Source of the DNA: UMGS172 sp964424555
GTDB taxonomy: Bacteria > Bacillota > Clostridia > Oscillospirales > Acutalibacteraceae
Assembly: GCA_964424555.1 (NCBI GenBank)
Contig: CAYRIX010000018.1
Location: forward strand, 1 to 41,004
Length of the DNA stretch: 41,004 nt
Direction of reading: 5' to 3'
Below the pieces are notes generated by a model. It saw only the letters and a list, made by a program, of their open reading frames with translations, had not been told where the DNA came from and made no database searches. Position 1 is the stretch's first letter; every line of letters begins with the position of its first letter. Shown here piece after piece: positions 1 to 7,825 of the stretch. The translations under genes were made by a program, and so were the position numbers.

Positions 1-405
1 ACAGGTGTAAAGGTTAACGGCGATTCCGTGAGCTTTGCCTTCGGCGAATGTAAAAGTGTAGCCTTGGCACGGTTTCTTGAAAACTGCGATTCAGCATATA
101 TAGTTGCCGTATCATTAGGACACGGTGTTGACCGATTGTTGCGCCAAAAGGCGGTTGTTTCAACCATCGAGCAGTTCGTCACCGATGCGGTTGCATCAAC
201 CCTTTGTGAGTCACTTTGTGATTATGTACAAAGCATTTTACCAAGCAAAACGACCCGTCGGTTCAGCCCCGGCTACGGTGATCTTCCGTTATCGTTTCAG
301 ACGCCGTTGTTGCAGTTTTTGGACCTCAGCGGCATAGCCTTGACCGAATCAAACCTTATGATTCCATCAAAATCCGTAACCTTTATTGCAGGTGTGAAAG
401 AATGA
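1..405 (+). CDS. Methionine synthase reactivation-domain protein (5' partial)
   Basis: The frame is open from base 1, so the true start lies outside the window; 134 residues remain. The protein resembles the C-terminal activation domain of cobalamin-dependent methionine synthase, which binds S-adenosylmethionine and re-methylates oxidised cob(II)alamin with a flavodoxin-type electron donor. Supporting text is the stretch ending in SPGYGDLPLSFQ, the usual 'RxSPGYGDxPL' signature (here RFSPGYGDLPL). Its stop overlaps the next start in an ATGA, so the two are translationally coupled. The next gene is a MetH that lacks this domain, so the two chains together make a full enzyme. Family call is by motif recognition; the missing N-terminus cannot be judged. 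Confidence 0.85.
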   Translation, partial: TGVKVNGDSVSFAFGECKSVALARFLENCDSAYIVAVSLGHGVDRLLRQKAVVSTIEQFVTDAVASTLCESLCDYVQSILPSKTTRRFSPGYGDLPLSFQTPLLQFLDLSGIALTESNLMIPSKSVTFIAGVKE

Positions 406-2750
406 ATTTAAGAGAGCTTATAACTAAAAAGAGACTTTACCTTGACGGCGGCACGGGCACGATGCTGCAAAAAAGAGGCCTGAAATCCGGTGAAGGCACC
501 GAGGAATGGAGCCTCACACATCCCGATGAGATAATTCGACTTCACCGTGAATATATGACCGCAGGAGCAGACATTTTCTGTACCAATACCTTTTCGGTTA
601 ACTGCCTTAAGCAGGACAATTTTGAGGAATACATTGAAGCGGCGCTCGATTGTGCAAAAAAAGCAAGAGAGGGCTTTGAAAACAAATTCATAGCCTTTGA
701 TTTAGGCCCCACAGGAAGACTTTTAAAGCCGTTGGGTGACCTTTTATTTGAGGATGCGGTCGAGGTTTTTGCAAAGAATATTCGATTAGCAAAAAAATAC
801 GGTGCTGACCTTATCATGATCGAGACCGTGAACGACCTTTATGAGACCAAGGCTGCCGTTTTGGCCGCCAAGGAAAATTGCGATCTGCCGATTTTTGTCA
901 GCAACGCTTACGGTGAGGACGGAAAGCTTATGACAGGTGCCGATGCTGACACCGTCATAACCACATTGGTATCGTTGGGCGTTGATGCCATCGGTATGAA
1001 CTGCTCATTTGGACCCGACAAGATGTTGCCCGTCGTCCGCCGTTATACCGAGCTATCCCCGTTACCCGTAATTGTCAAGCCCAACGCAGGTCTGCCCAAG
1101 GTTTTCGACGGTAAGACTGTGTTTGACATCGAACCCGACCGTTTTGGAGAGATAATGACCGAGATAGCCGATATCGGCGGTACTATCTTAGGCGGTTGCT
1201 GCGGAACGACACCTGACCATATAAAAGCGTTGGTCGACAGCACCAAAGCACTTCCCTATCCCTGCCGCTCGGTTGAAAAACGCACCGTTATTTCGTCCTA
1301 CACCCACACGGTGGAGTTTGGCATAACCCCCAAGCTGATAGGTGAGCGCATCAACCCTACGGGTAAGAAAAAGATAAAAGAGGCTTTAAGAGAAAAGGAT
1401 TATTCATTTATCTTAAATGAGGGTATACGTCAGGTCGATGCAGGTGTTCATCTGCTTGATGTCAACGCAGGCCTGCCCGAAATTGACGAGGCAGATGCCT
1501 TGTCCAAAATAGTTTCTGAACTTCAAAGTATCACCGACACTCCTCTGCAGATAGATACAACAAACCCCGTTGCTTTGGAAAAAGCCATGCGTATCTACAA
1601 CGGCAAGCCGTTGGTCAACTCGGTCAACGGAACTAAGGCAAGTATGGATGCGGTATTCCCATTGGTCAAAAAATACGGCGGTACGGTCATCGCTCTGACG
1701 ATAGGTGAAAACGGAATTCCCGAAACAGCTAATGGACGTTTGGCTGTGGCCGAGGCAATAATCAACGAAGCGGCCAAATACGGCATAGATAAAACGGATA
1801 TTATCGTTGACCCGTTGACTCTTACGGTATCAAGCGATCCCAAAAGCGCCAAGGTGACCTTAGAGTCGGTCAGGCTTATACGCAAAGCCTTAGGTGTTTG
1901 CACAAGCCTTGGTGTATCAAATATCTCGTTCGGTCTGCCCGAAAGAGATAGGATAAATTCAACATTTTTTACAATGTGTCTTAATGCAGGTCTTGACGCT
2001 GCCATTATGAATCCTTTCTCTGACAGCATGATGACCGCCTACTATTCCTATAACGCATTGACCGAAAAGGATCTTAACTTTGCGGAGTACATCGCTTCTG
2101 CCGAATCGGGTAAGACTTCCGCAGTATCTGTGACAGCAACCGAGACTGTTGACCTCAAGACCGCAATAATAAAGGGTCTTAAGGACTCGGCGGCCGAGAT
2201 AACCGCCAAGCTCACAGAAACCAACGATCCTATGGCGTTGATAACCGAACACATTGTACCTGCATTGAACGAGATCGGAACGGCTTTTGAACAGAAAAAA
2301 GCCTATTTACCGCAGCTGCTCATCTCGGCCGATGCCGCATCTGCCGCATTTGCGGTGATAAAGGAAAAGCTACCCTCATCTGCGGATGAGTCCAAAAAAA
2401 TCGTCATTGCCACCGTCAAGGGAGATATCCATGACATTGGTAAAAACATTGTCAAGGTATTGCTCGAAAACTACGGTTTTTATGTAGTTGATCTTGGCCG
2501 TGACGTCAACCCCGAAACGGTAGCAAATGCCGCTAAGGGAGCAAAGATGGTGGCTTTGTCGGCTCTTATGACCACCACTGTTCCCCAAATGGAGGAGACC
2601 ATAAAACTGTTGCGCAAGACCTCACCCGACACTAAGATAATGGTCGGCGGAGCTGTGCTTACACAAAAATATGCTGACATGATAGGTGCTGACTTCTACG
2701 GCAAGGATGCCATGGAGGCCGTTAGGATCGCACAGGAAGTGTTTGAGTAA
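402..2750 (+). CDS. metH: Cobalamin-dependent methionine synthase core (homocysteine, pterin and B12 domains)
   Basis: This 782-residue cytoplasmic enzyme should transfer the methyl group of methyltetrahydrofolate to homocysteine through methylcobalamin. Domains in order: homocysteine S-methyltransferase barrel (about 1-290) with zinc ligands Cys201 in MNCSFGP and Cys266-Cys267 in GGCCGTT; pterin-binding barrel (about 310-560) opening with KLIGERINPTGK; B12 cap and Rossmann domains (about 590-782) with the DxHxxG motif D675-I-H677-D-I-G680, where His677 is the lower cobalt ligand. The fourth (activation) domain is absent and is supplied by the upstream gene, which overlaps by four bases. A hairpin terminator follows directly. 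Full-length E. coli MetH is about 1,230 residues, so the shorter length reflects the split, not truncation. Confidence 0.95.
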   Translation: MNLRELITKKRLYLDGGTGTMLQKRGLKSGEGTEEWSLTHPDEIIRLHREYMTAGADIFCTNTFSVNCLKQDNFEEYIEAALDCAKKAREGFENKFIAFDLGPTGRLLKPLGDLLFEDAVEVFAKNIRLAKKYGADLIMIETVNDLYETKAAVLAAKENCDLPIFVSNAYGEDGKLMTGADADTVITTLVSLGVDAIGMNCSFGPDKMLPVVRRYTELSPLPVIVKPNAGLPKVFDGKTVFDIEPDRFGEIMTEIADIGGTILGGCCGTTPDHIKALVDSTKALPYPCRSVEKRTVISSYTHTVEFGITPKLIGERINPTGKKKIKEALREKDYSFILNEGIRQVDAGVHLLDVNAGLPEIDEADALSKIVSELQSITDTPLQIDTTNPVALEKAMRIYNGKPLVNSVNGTKASMDAVFPLVKKYGGTVIALTIGENGIPETANGRLAVAEAIINEAAKYGIDKTDIIVDPLTLTVSSDPKSAKVTLESVRLIRKALGVCTSLGVSNISFGLPERDRINSTFFTMCLNAGLDAAIMNPFSDSMMTAYYSYNALTEKDLNFAEYIASAESGKTSAVSVTATETVDLKTAIIKGLKDSAAEITAKLTETNDPMALITEHIVPALNEIGTAFEQKKAYLPQLLISADAASAAFAVIKEKLPSSADESKKIVIATVKGDIHDIGKNIVKVLLENYGFYVVDLGRDVNPETVANAAKGAKMVALSALMTTTVPQMEETIKLLRKTSPDTKIMVGGAVLTQKYADMIGADFYGKDAMEAVRIAQEVFE

Positions 2751-2754
2751 CATT

Positions 2755-2784
2755 AAAACCTCAGTTCGACCGAACTGAGGTTTT
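2755..2784. terminator. Bidirectional hairpin terminator between metH and SGNH gene
   Basis: A near-perfect palindrome with 13-14 bp arms (AAAACCTCAGTTCG against CGAACTGAGGTTTT) lies between convergent genes. The arms end in T4 on either strand, so it can stop transcription from both sides. Confidence 0.85.
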
Positions 2785-2796
2785 GTCTCAAAAAAG

Positions 2797-3711
2797 TTAT
2801 TTTGTTTTTATAGCTTTCATTAACTCCTCGGCATACACTCTGTAACCCTCGGTGGTGGGGTGAACCTTGTCCGAACTTATCTCGACATCCCAATCTCTCG
2901 AACTGATGTATGTAACGTTAGTATACTTTGCTTCGCACTCTTTAGCGCACTTTTCAATGGTATTTCGACGCCAGCCCGAGCCGTCAACCGTGTCAGCCGA
3001 GGGCAATAAAAGGTAAATGGGGACATCGGGATAAAGTCCGTGCAGTTTATCGACAAACTTGTTATAGACTTCCATAAACCCTGGTGCATAGGTCTCGTCG
3101 GTGAGGTGGTCGTTAGTGCCGATATTCAGCATCACCATATCGGGATACTCTTGGCTCGAGAAATCATACTCGACCATTTCACCCTGCTCGCACGGGTTCT
3201 GCAGCATGAAGAATGCCGCCGACATACCTTTAAACGGCTCGTGACCCTCGGGGACATTCACATATCCACGGTCAACACGCAACGCCATACTTCCTTGGGC
3301 TATGCAGGTGTAGTCCCAATTCCACGCTTTAGGCAATAAAACGGTGTGTGACACAGGTGAGTGAGAAAGCGAGTCGCCGATAAACAAAATGTGCTTTTGG
3401 CGGCTTGGTGCACGTTTTACGTTGCCGTCGGTCTCGACGCCTTGGAAAATCACCGTATTAGCTGTTTCATCGGCTCTGAGTCTAACAAGGCTTTCCTTGT
3501 CCAATCTATAAACACCGTTTTCGGACTCAACACATTCACCATTCAGCCAAACGGTATACTTTCCTGCGCCGTCATCCAGCTTCAAAGTAAAATCGGCATC
3601 GCAGTAAAACTCAACATAGGGCCTTGTCCAATGTGATTTTTGGCCGTCATCCAGACGCTCCCAACGACCGTGATAGTTAAAACAAGCGTCACAAAATCTG
3701 TAAAAGCTCAT
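2797..3711 (-). CDS. SGNH/GDSL-family esterase with N-terminal beta domain
   Basis: The 304-residue protein has an N-terminal beta-rich part (about 1-105, like the CE2-type jelly roll) followed by an SGNH hydrolase domain. Block I is GDSLSH with the nucleophile Ser114; block III is GTND (198-201); the catalytic Asp/His pair is DKVHPT with His284. Such enzymes commonly remove acetyl groups from plant or bacterial polysaccharides; the exact substrate cannot be read from the sequence. No signal peptide is evident, so it is probably cytoplasmic. The ribosome site AAGGTGG precedes the ATG. It lies 32 bases downstream of an EamA transporter gene on the same strand and is probably co-transcribed with it. 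Confidence 0.85.
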   Translation of the reverse strand: MSFYRFCDACFNYHGRWERLDDGQKSHWTRPYVEFYCDADFTLKLDDGAGKYTVWLNGECVESENGVYRLDKESLVRLRADETANTVIFQGVETDGNVKRAPSRQKHILFIGDSLSHSPVSHTVLLPKAWNWDYTCIAQGSMALRVDRGYVNVPEGHEPFKGMSAAFFMLQNPCEQGEMVEYDFSSQEYPDMVMLNIGTNDHLTDETYAPGFMEVYNKFVDKLHGLYPDVPIYLLLPSADTVDGSGWRRNTIEKCAKECEAKYTNVTYISSRDWDVEISSDKVHPTTEGYRVYAEELMKAIKTK

Positions 3712-3743
3712 AAACTTACCACCTTTTCAACAATATCGAGATG

Positions 3744-4598
3744 TCAGAACAGCGTTGCAACGCATATTCCTGCGATAACTATTGCGGCGCAGACCGACCG
3801 CTTTAAGATATGCTTTTCATTAAAGAACAGCTTGCCCGTCAGCACCGTTATAATAACCGATGATTGCTTGATAAGTGTCATCACCGTAACCTGACTCTGA
3901 GGGTTCTCATTGGCGATAAACAAAGCCCTGTCGGCAGCAACGAACAGCACGCTTAAAATGATTATCCAATAGTTTGTTTTAAGTGTACCTAATCTTAACG
4001 GCACACGACGAGCCAATATGTATGCACCGTATAACAGGGTCATATAAAGCATATACCAGAACTGAAGCTGGGAAGAATCGATATCCCCTGTTACCAACAG
4101 CTTTTTGTCCATAAATCCCGAGACTGAATTCAACAAGCAGGATGCCAAAGACAAAACAACATATTTAGCCTTGACCTTTTCCTCAGCATCATGGTGGCCC
4201 AAATTCACAACGATTATACCCAATAGCACAAGTGAAAGGCCAACACCCTTAGCCCATGTCATTTGCTCGCTCAAAAACAGCAGTGCTAAAACGGTGGAAA
4301 ATATCATCCGAGCCGAGTCCATTATACCGTAAAAGCTGACAGGCATTTTTCTTATGGACGAAAAGGCAAATATCCATGCCAAAAATATAACAAACGATTT
4401 GATAAACACCCATAAATGATATATCGCAGGTATGCCGAACACATTATGTGAAAACGGTATTGTTATAAAAAAGGCAAGTGCCGTGTGAAAAAACAGCACC
4501 TCCATAACACTGCTTTGCTGCAGTGCTTTTTTCTTCAAAGCATCACGTGCGCCTTTGGCCAAACCGTAAAACGCCACGAGAGCTACCCACATTCCCAT
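3744..4598 (-). CDS. EamA/DMT-family membrane transporter
   Basis: This 284-residue, very hydrophobic protein has about ten predicted membrane segments in two halves, typical of the drug/metabolite transporter superfamily. The second half contains the usual motif-like stretch with TLIKQSSVIITVLTGKLFF, matching the EamA repeat that ends in an exporter helix pair. The substrate is unknown; DMT members export amino acids, nucleotides or other metabolites. The start follows a GGGAAG ribosome site. It sits upstream of the SGNH esterase and downstream of a palindromic repeat, in a minus-strand group. It is only distantly like the second EamA protein at 19552-20442. Confidence 0.85.
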   Translation of the reverse strand: MGMWVALVAFYGLAKGARDALKKKALQQSSVMEVLFFHTALAFFITIPFSHNVFGIPAIYHLWVFIKSFVIFLAWIFAFSSIRKMPVSFYGIMDSARMIFSTVLALLFLSEQMTWAKGVGLSLVLLGIIVVNLGHHDAEEKVKAKYVVLSLASCLLNSVSGFMDKKLLVTGDIDSSQLQFWYMLYMTLLYGAYILARRVPLRLGTLKTNYWIIILSVLFVAADRALFIANENPQSQVTVMTLIKQSSVIITVLTGKLFFNEKHILKRSVCAAIVIAGICVATLF

Positions 4599-4627
4599 AA
4601 ACTTCCCTTGCTTTCAATAAAAACAAC

Positions 4628-4686
4628 TGTCATCCTGAACGTATGTGAAGGATCTAAAAGATTCTTTACTTTCACTCAGAATGACA
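4628..4686. repeat. Imperfect palindromic repeat of the TCATTCTGA type
   Basis: The 59-base sequence folds into one long hairpin: TGTCATCCTGAACGTATGTG at the left pairs with TCACTCAGAATGACA and the bases before it at the right, around a short AAA-type loop. Most mismatches between arms are transitions, so G-U pairs keep the RNA stem intact. Closely similar palindromes (TCATTCTGAGCGAAGCGAAG...) recur between genes of many bacteria. It lies between the LOG gene 3' end and the EamA gene 5' end. Confidence 0.75.
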
Positions 4687-4714
4687 GACTTTAACTATTG
4701 ACTGTTGCCTGTGT

Positions 4715-5272
4715 TCAGATGTTTTGCTCGACATAATCAAGTATTGCGTTGATATCCTCACTGATAAACAAAAGTTCTTTAACCTTTTCCTTGATAAAGC
4801 CTGCCTTGATACCTGTGTCAAGCACCGCCAAAAGACTGTCATAGTAACCGTTGGTATTCAACACTGCCATTGGCTTTTTGTGCTGACCTAAATTTTTAAG
4901 CGTCAGCATTTCAAACAACTCATCATATGTGCCGATACCACCGGGCGTAATGATAAATGCATCCGCCAGCTCATCCAACAGCTTTTTTCTCTCACGCATG
5001 GTATCGGTCTCGATATACTCATCAATGTTATCAAACAAAAGGCCGTCGACATGCTTGCCGTCCTCAACAAAGAAATCGGGCACGATGCCCGTTATCTTCA
5101 CTCCGCCGTGACGGTGCACACCACGTGCAACAGCACCCATAAGACCCGCACCGCCGCCGCCGAAGACAAGATTGATTCCTCGTTTCGCCATCTCAACACC
5201 TAAGGCCTCACCCGCTTCGATGAAGCTTTTATCAATGAGATCGCTTGCAGCTCCGTATACACACAAATTCAT
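4715..5272 (-). CDS. LOG-family protein (TIGR00730), nucleotide 5'-monophosphate phosphoribohydrolase
   Basis: The 185-residue protein has the Rossmann-like fold of the LOG ('lonely guy') family with GGGGAGLMG (about 38-46) and the signature PGGIGTYDE (about 110-118), whose Glu is catalytic. Family members cleave cytokinin riboside monophosphates or, in bacteria, other purine nucleotides such as AMP or inosine monophosphate. I chose the internal ATG at 5272 because GGGAG lies nine bases before it; a start 12 codons upstream lacks a ribosome site. A fair promoter (5327-5355) precedes it. Confidence 0.88.
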   Translation of the reverse strand: MNLCVYGAASDLIDKSFIEAGEALGVEMAKRGINLVFGGGGAGLMGAVARGVHRHGGVKITGIVPDFFVEDGKHVDGLLFDNIDEYIETDTMRERKKLLDELADAFIITPGGIGTYDELFEMLTLKNLGQHKKPMAVLNTNGYYDSLLAVLDTGIKAGFIKEKVKELLFISEDINAILDYVEQNI

Positions 5273-5326
5273 AAACACATCTCCCTTCAACCGATGAATT
5301 TGCTTCAACTTATTGTTTGTACTTAT

Positions 5327-5355
5327 ATCATAGTTTAATATGCCGAAAAAATCAA
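5327..5355 (-). promoter_or_regulatory. Probable sigma-A promoter for the LOG gene
   Basis: On the minus strand TTGATT and TATGAT are separated by 17 bases, about 55 bases upstream of the chosen start codon. Confidence 0.55.
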
Positions 5356-5472
5356 GAATATTACCAATTAAAATTTTACCTATTTGTTAAAATTCCCTCT
5401 TTTATTTCGACAAGATATGTGTTATACTATAAATAATATGAAATGCAAAGTCAGCAGATAAGGAGTTTTCCG

Positions 5473-6123
5473 ATGCTTGGTTTTTATAATTACACAGTTA
5501 TTCTTACATATTTATCGCTTTGCTCAGGTGTTACAGGAATTTGGTTCTGTATGACAGGTCACCCCGTCATCGCTTCCATTTGTCTTTTGTTCTCTGGCCT
5601 GTGCGATGCATTTGACGGCCGTGTTGCTCGTATGAGGAAACAAAGCACCGAACAGGAAAAACGCTTCGGTATTCAGCTTGACTCTTTGTGTGACCTCGTT
5701 TGCTTTGGCGTGTTGCCCTGCTTTATAGGTTATGCCGCAGGAATGAAGAGTGCTCTTTATATTCCGGTTTTTTGCCTTTTTGTATTGGCGGCACTCATTC
5801 GCTTGGCCTACTTTAACGTAACCGAGGAAGAACGTCAGCAGAAGACCACCGAAAAGCGCAAGAACTATCAGGGTCTGCCTGTCACCTCTTCTTCGCTTAT
5901 ATTCCCTTGCTTTATAATGCTGATATTTATAAAACCTCTTACCAATTATATGCAGTTCATCTACCTTGCCGTGTTGCTCATCACCGCAACGCTTTTTGTG
6001 GTCAAGAGCCTTAAGGTGAAAAAACCCGGTTTTAAGGGCATTCTGATAATGGTAGGTTTCGGCACCGTTGTTGCCGTCGTTCTTGCAGCGCTTGTCATTC
6101 CTAAGCTGTTGGGTAAAGCATGA
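5473..6123 (+). CDS. pssA: CDP-diacylglycerol--serine O-phosphatidyltransferase
   Basis: This integral membrane enzyme makes phosphatidylserine from CDP-diacylglycerol and serine. The 216-residue chain has the CDP-alcohol phosphotransferase signature: D45..D48-G49, A52-R53, G66, D70 and D74, in the text CDAFDGRVAR and FGIQLDSLCD, plus about six hydrophobic segments. AAGGAG lies nine bases before the ATG at 5473, which is preferred over an ATG ten codons upstream. It overlaps psd by four bases (ATGA), so its product goes straight to the decarboxylase that makes phosphatidylethanolamine. The upstream region has only a weak promoter match (TTTCGA, 17 bases, TATAAA at 5405-5433). Confidence 0.93.
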   Translation: MLGFYNYTVILTYLSLCSGVTGIWFCMTGHPVIASICLLFSGLCDAFDGRVARMRKQSTEQEKRFGIQLDSLCDLVCFGVLPCFIGYAAGMKSALYIPVFCLFVLAALIRLAYFNVTEEERQQKTTEKRKNYQGLPVTSSSLIFPCFIMLIFIKPLTNYMQFIYLAVLLITATLFVVKSLKVKKPGFKGILIMVGFGTVVAVVLAALVIPKLLGKA

Positions 6124-6968
6124 GGACCACCGAAAATACAAATAAAACCGGAGCAGGCTCGCTCCGGTTTTTGTATAACACTGCGGTCGGAAGATTGTTG
6201 CTCCGTCCGTTAATATGTAAACCCGTTTCGGCTATTGCCGGTTGGTTTATGGACCGACGCATATCCTCTTGGTTTGTCAAAGGCTTTATTAAATCCAATA
6301 ACATCGATATGAATGATTATGAGGTTAGAAAATTCCGTTCGTTCAACGATTTCTTTACCCGTGGGCTTAAAGACGGTGCACGACCCGTGTCACAGGGAAA
6401 GGATGATTTTGTCAGCCCTGCCGATGCCCGACTTTCGGTGTACGACATCACCCCCGAGCGATATTTCACCGTCAAGGGTATTGATTACACGATAGCCGAC
6501 CTTTTGGAGAACGAGGAGCTCGCAAAAAGGTTTGACGGCGGCAAATGCCTTATTTTCCGTCTTGCAGTTGACAATTATCACCGCTACGGCTGGTGCACCG
6601 ACGGTGAGGCTAAAGAAACAGTGCACATCAAGGGCAGATACCACACGGTTCAGCCCATCGCCATGCGCCGCTTCCCCATTTTCAGGGAAAATGTGCGTGA
6701 GTATACGGTTGTTGAAACCGAAAAGTTCGGCACAGTTGTTCAGATAGAGGTCGGCGCTTTGATGGTCGGCCGAATCGTAAACAACGACAAAAACGGCGGC
6801 ACCGCACAAAAGGGCGCCGAAAAAGGCAAATTTGAATTTGGCGGCTCGACCGTCGTGGTGCTTCTCGAAAAAGACAAGGTACTGCTCGATGAGGAGTTTA
6901 TCCAAAATACCGCAAACGACCTTGAGACCAACGTGAAATACGGCGAAAAAATAGGAACTAAATACTGA
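6120..6968 (+). CDS. psd: Phosphatidylserine decarboxylase proenzyme
   Basis: This enzyme converts phosphatidylserine to phosphatidylethanolamine at the membrane using a pyruvoyl group. The 282-residue proenzyme has the self-cleavage site GGST (241-244); Ser243 would become the pyruvoyl group of a short alpha chain of about 40 residues. The likely Asp and His of the autoendoproteolytic centre are in PADARL (about 100-105) and DNYHRY (His154). Length and the GGST form match the clostridial group of the family. The start overlaps the pssA stop, giving a two-gene operon. Confidence 0.93.
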   Translation: MRTTENTNKTGAGSLRFLYNTAVGRLLLRPLICKPVSAIAGWFMDRRISSWFVKGFIKSNNIDMNDYEVRKFRSFNDFFTRGLKDGARPVSQGKDDFVSPADARLSVYDITPERYFTVKGIDYTIADLLENEELAKRFDGGKCLIFRLAVDNYHRYGWCTDGEAKETVHIKGRYHTVQPIAMRRFPIFRENVREYTVVETEKFGTVVQIEVGALMVGRIVNNDKNGGTAQKGAEKGKFEFGGSTVVVLLEKDKVLLDEEFIQNTANDLETNVKYGEKIGTKY

Positions 6969-6977
6969 ATTATATAG

Positions 6978-7012
6978 GCACACGACCCTCGGAGTTTCCG
7001 AGGGTCGTGTGC
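6978..7012. terminator. Strong 16-bp hairpin after psd, without a T-tract
   Basis: GCACACGACCCTCGGA pairs perfectly with TCCGAGGGTCGTGTGC around a GTT loop. It begins ten bases after the psd stop. Neither side has a run of T, so it is either an atypical terminator, an mRNA 3'-end stabiliser or part of another RNA. Confidence 0.5.
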
Positions 7013-7340
7013 TTGCGTCGCAACAAAAACCAAAGCATGGCTTTAAGCAAAGTAATACCGTTCCCCTGCACACGTGGTGCAGGGTGGCAGATGTATGTAA
7101 GTCCTCGGCAAAGCAAAACGCATGAAATGCCCGACGAACGTTGTGAGCCGCACCTCGGATGCCGCTGCTCGACATTGCTGCATTACGTGATGTCAGCCAT
7201 GCACCGTCTGCCCAAACGGCGGCACATACCCAACAACACAGTATCGTGTTACTTTTGCGTATTTTTGTGTTGCGAGCACAAAATATACGACGTTTTGCAA
7301 TGCTTGGAGAGAACTAAAATTGGCAGACTTTGACCGCAAA
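7013..7340. other. Gene-free stretch with hairpins, function unknown
   Basis: I see no credible coding region here. Two clear hairpins occur: CCCTGCAC/GTGCAGGG around ACGTG (7064-7084) and a CGTATTTTTGTG/CACAAAATATACG stem (7258-7289). No promoter of good quality was found on either strand, and no match to RNase P RNA, tmRNA, SRP RNA or 6S RNA was recognised. Confidence 0.4.
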
Positions 7341-7378
7341 TAAAAAACGTGCCAAAGCCACAGAAGCGCTTTGACACG
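7341..7378 (-). terminator. Minus-strand terminator with no minus-strand gene before it
   Basis: Read on the minus strand, CGTGTCAAAGC pairs with GCTTTGGCACG (11 bp, one G-U) and is followed by TTTTTTA. On the plus strand the hairpin is followed by A-rich sequence, so it works only leftward. It marks the end of a predicted antisense RNA. Confidence 0.7.
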
Positions 7379-7419
7379 AAAAAATCGTATAGTTAATAAG
7401 CCCAAGTTGCCGAAAAGCC

Positions 7420-7448
7420 TTGAAAGCGGAGAGGAAATGTGTTATAAT
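7420..7448 (+). promoter_or_regulatory. Sigma-A promoter of a predicted small RNA
   Basis: TTGAAA (7420-7425), a 17-base spacer and TATAAT (7443-7448) form a near-consensus promoter. No gene starts shortly after it; a terminator follows within 95 bases. Confidence 0.7.
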
Positions 7449-7454
7449 ATCTCT

Positions 7455-7542
7455 CGGGCGCCGGTTATCCGGTTGTATGGGAGTGTCGTGTCACTTCTGT
7501 GCAGGGTCGTCGTATTGCGAGTACGGCGGCCTGCCTTTTTTT
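7455..7542 (+). ncRNA. Predicted ~88-nt small RNA with three hairpins
   Basis: Transcription from the 7420-7448 promoter would start near 7455 and stop at a typical intrinsic terminator: GCAGG...CCTGC stem (7501-7534, 13 bp with one bulge) followed by C and seven T. Two further hairpins precede it (7461-7472 and 7479-7498). A 25-codon ORF starting at the ATG at 7477 exists but has no ribosome site and runs through the terminator stem, so I treat the RNA as non-coding. It does not match an RNA family I recognise. Confidence 0.55.
7501..7542 (+). terminator. Intrinsic terminator of the small RNA
   Basis: A 13-bp GC-rich stem with one bulged G and a seven-base loop (TTGCGAG) is followed by TTTTTTT at 7536-7542. 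Confidence 0.8.
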
Positions 7543-7554
7543 ATTTGTGTTTAA

Positions 7555-7583
7555 ATTATACATCAAACCGCTTTATTTGTCAA
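7555..7583 (-). promoter_or_regulatory. Perfect consensus sigma-A promoter on the minus strand
   Basis: On the minus strand TTGACA (7583-7578), 17 bases, TATAAT (7560-7555). It points away from rny and into the small-RNA locus, with no protein gene on that strand before psd's opposite strand. Confidence 0.75.
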
Positions 7584-7643
7584 TAGCGATACCGATTTTT
7601 CAAATATATTGTGTTGAAAGTCTTCCAAAACCGCAAAATATAC

Positions 7644-7672
7644 TTGACATAAGGCGTGATTAGATATAAAAT
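7644..7672 (+). promoter_or_regulatory. Sigma-A promoter of rny
   Basis: TTGACA (7644-7649), 17 bases, TAAAAT (7667-7672). It implies a leader of about 147 bases before the rny ATG. The leader holds a weak AT stem with T5 after it (CATTATT/AATAATG, near 7699-7730) and a CCGGC/GCCGG hairpin; no known riboswitch was recognised. Confidence 0.8.
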
Positions 7673-7825
7673 ATAAAAGGATGTGTAGATGCATTTTTTC
7701 ATTATTTGGCGAATTGGAATAATGCTTTTTATAACCCCGGCTGACCCGCGGCCGGTCTTAAGTCTGTGCATTTAGCGCATTTGACTTATTTTAACGCGGT
7801 TTATTATATAAAGGAGGTACCGAAA

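Larger units (their letters stand above)
7341..7548 (-). ncRNA. Predicted ~208-nt non-coding RNA, unknown family
   Basis: A perfect consensus promoter (7555-7583, minus) and the terminator at 7341-7378 bound a transcript of about 208 bases with no credible ORF. Its 5' end (CAAATAAAAAA) is exactly complementary to bases just at its 3' end (TTTTTTATTTG, 7338-7348), which would close the molecule. Inside are a 13-bp hairpin (7501-7534), a 7-bp hairpin (7479-7498) and a CCGG/CCGG hairpin (7461-7472). It fully covers the plus-strand RNA at 7455-7542. The ends are predictions from promoter and terminator positions only. Confidence 0.5.

Noticed and set aside
6390..7175. 261-codon minus-strand open frame over psd
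   Set aside because: It lies opposite psd, which has full family motifs, and its own product shows no domain or ribosome site.
7007..7333. 108-codon plus-strand open frame in the psd-rny gap
   Set aside because: No ribosome site, no domain, odd amino-acid make-up, and it runs through hairpins; treated as non-coding.
7341..7548. 6S RNA, tmRNA, RNase P RNA or SRP RNA
   Set aside because: None of their conserved sequence blocks were seen; paired ends alone are not enough for 6S RNA.
7477..7554. 25-codon ORF inside the small RNA (possible type I toxin peptide)
   Set aside because: No ribosome site, no membrane helix, and the coding part runs through and past the terminator stem.
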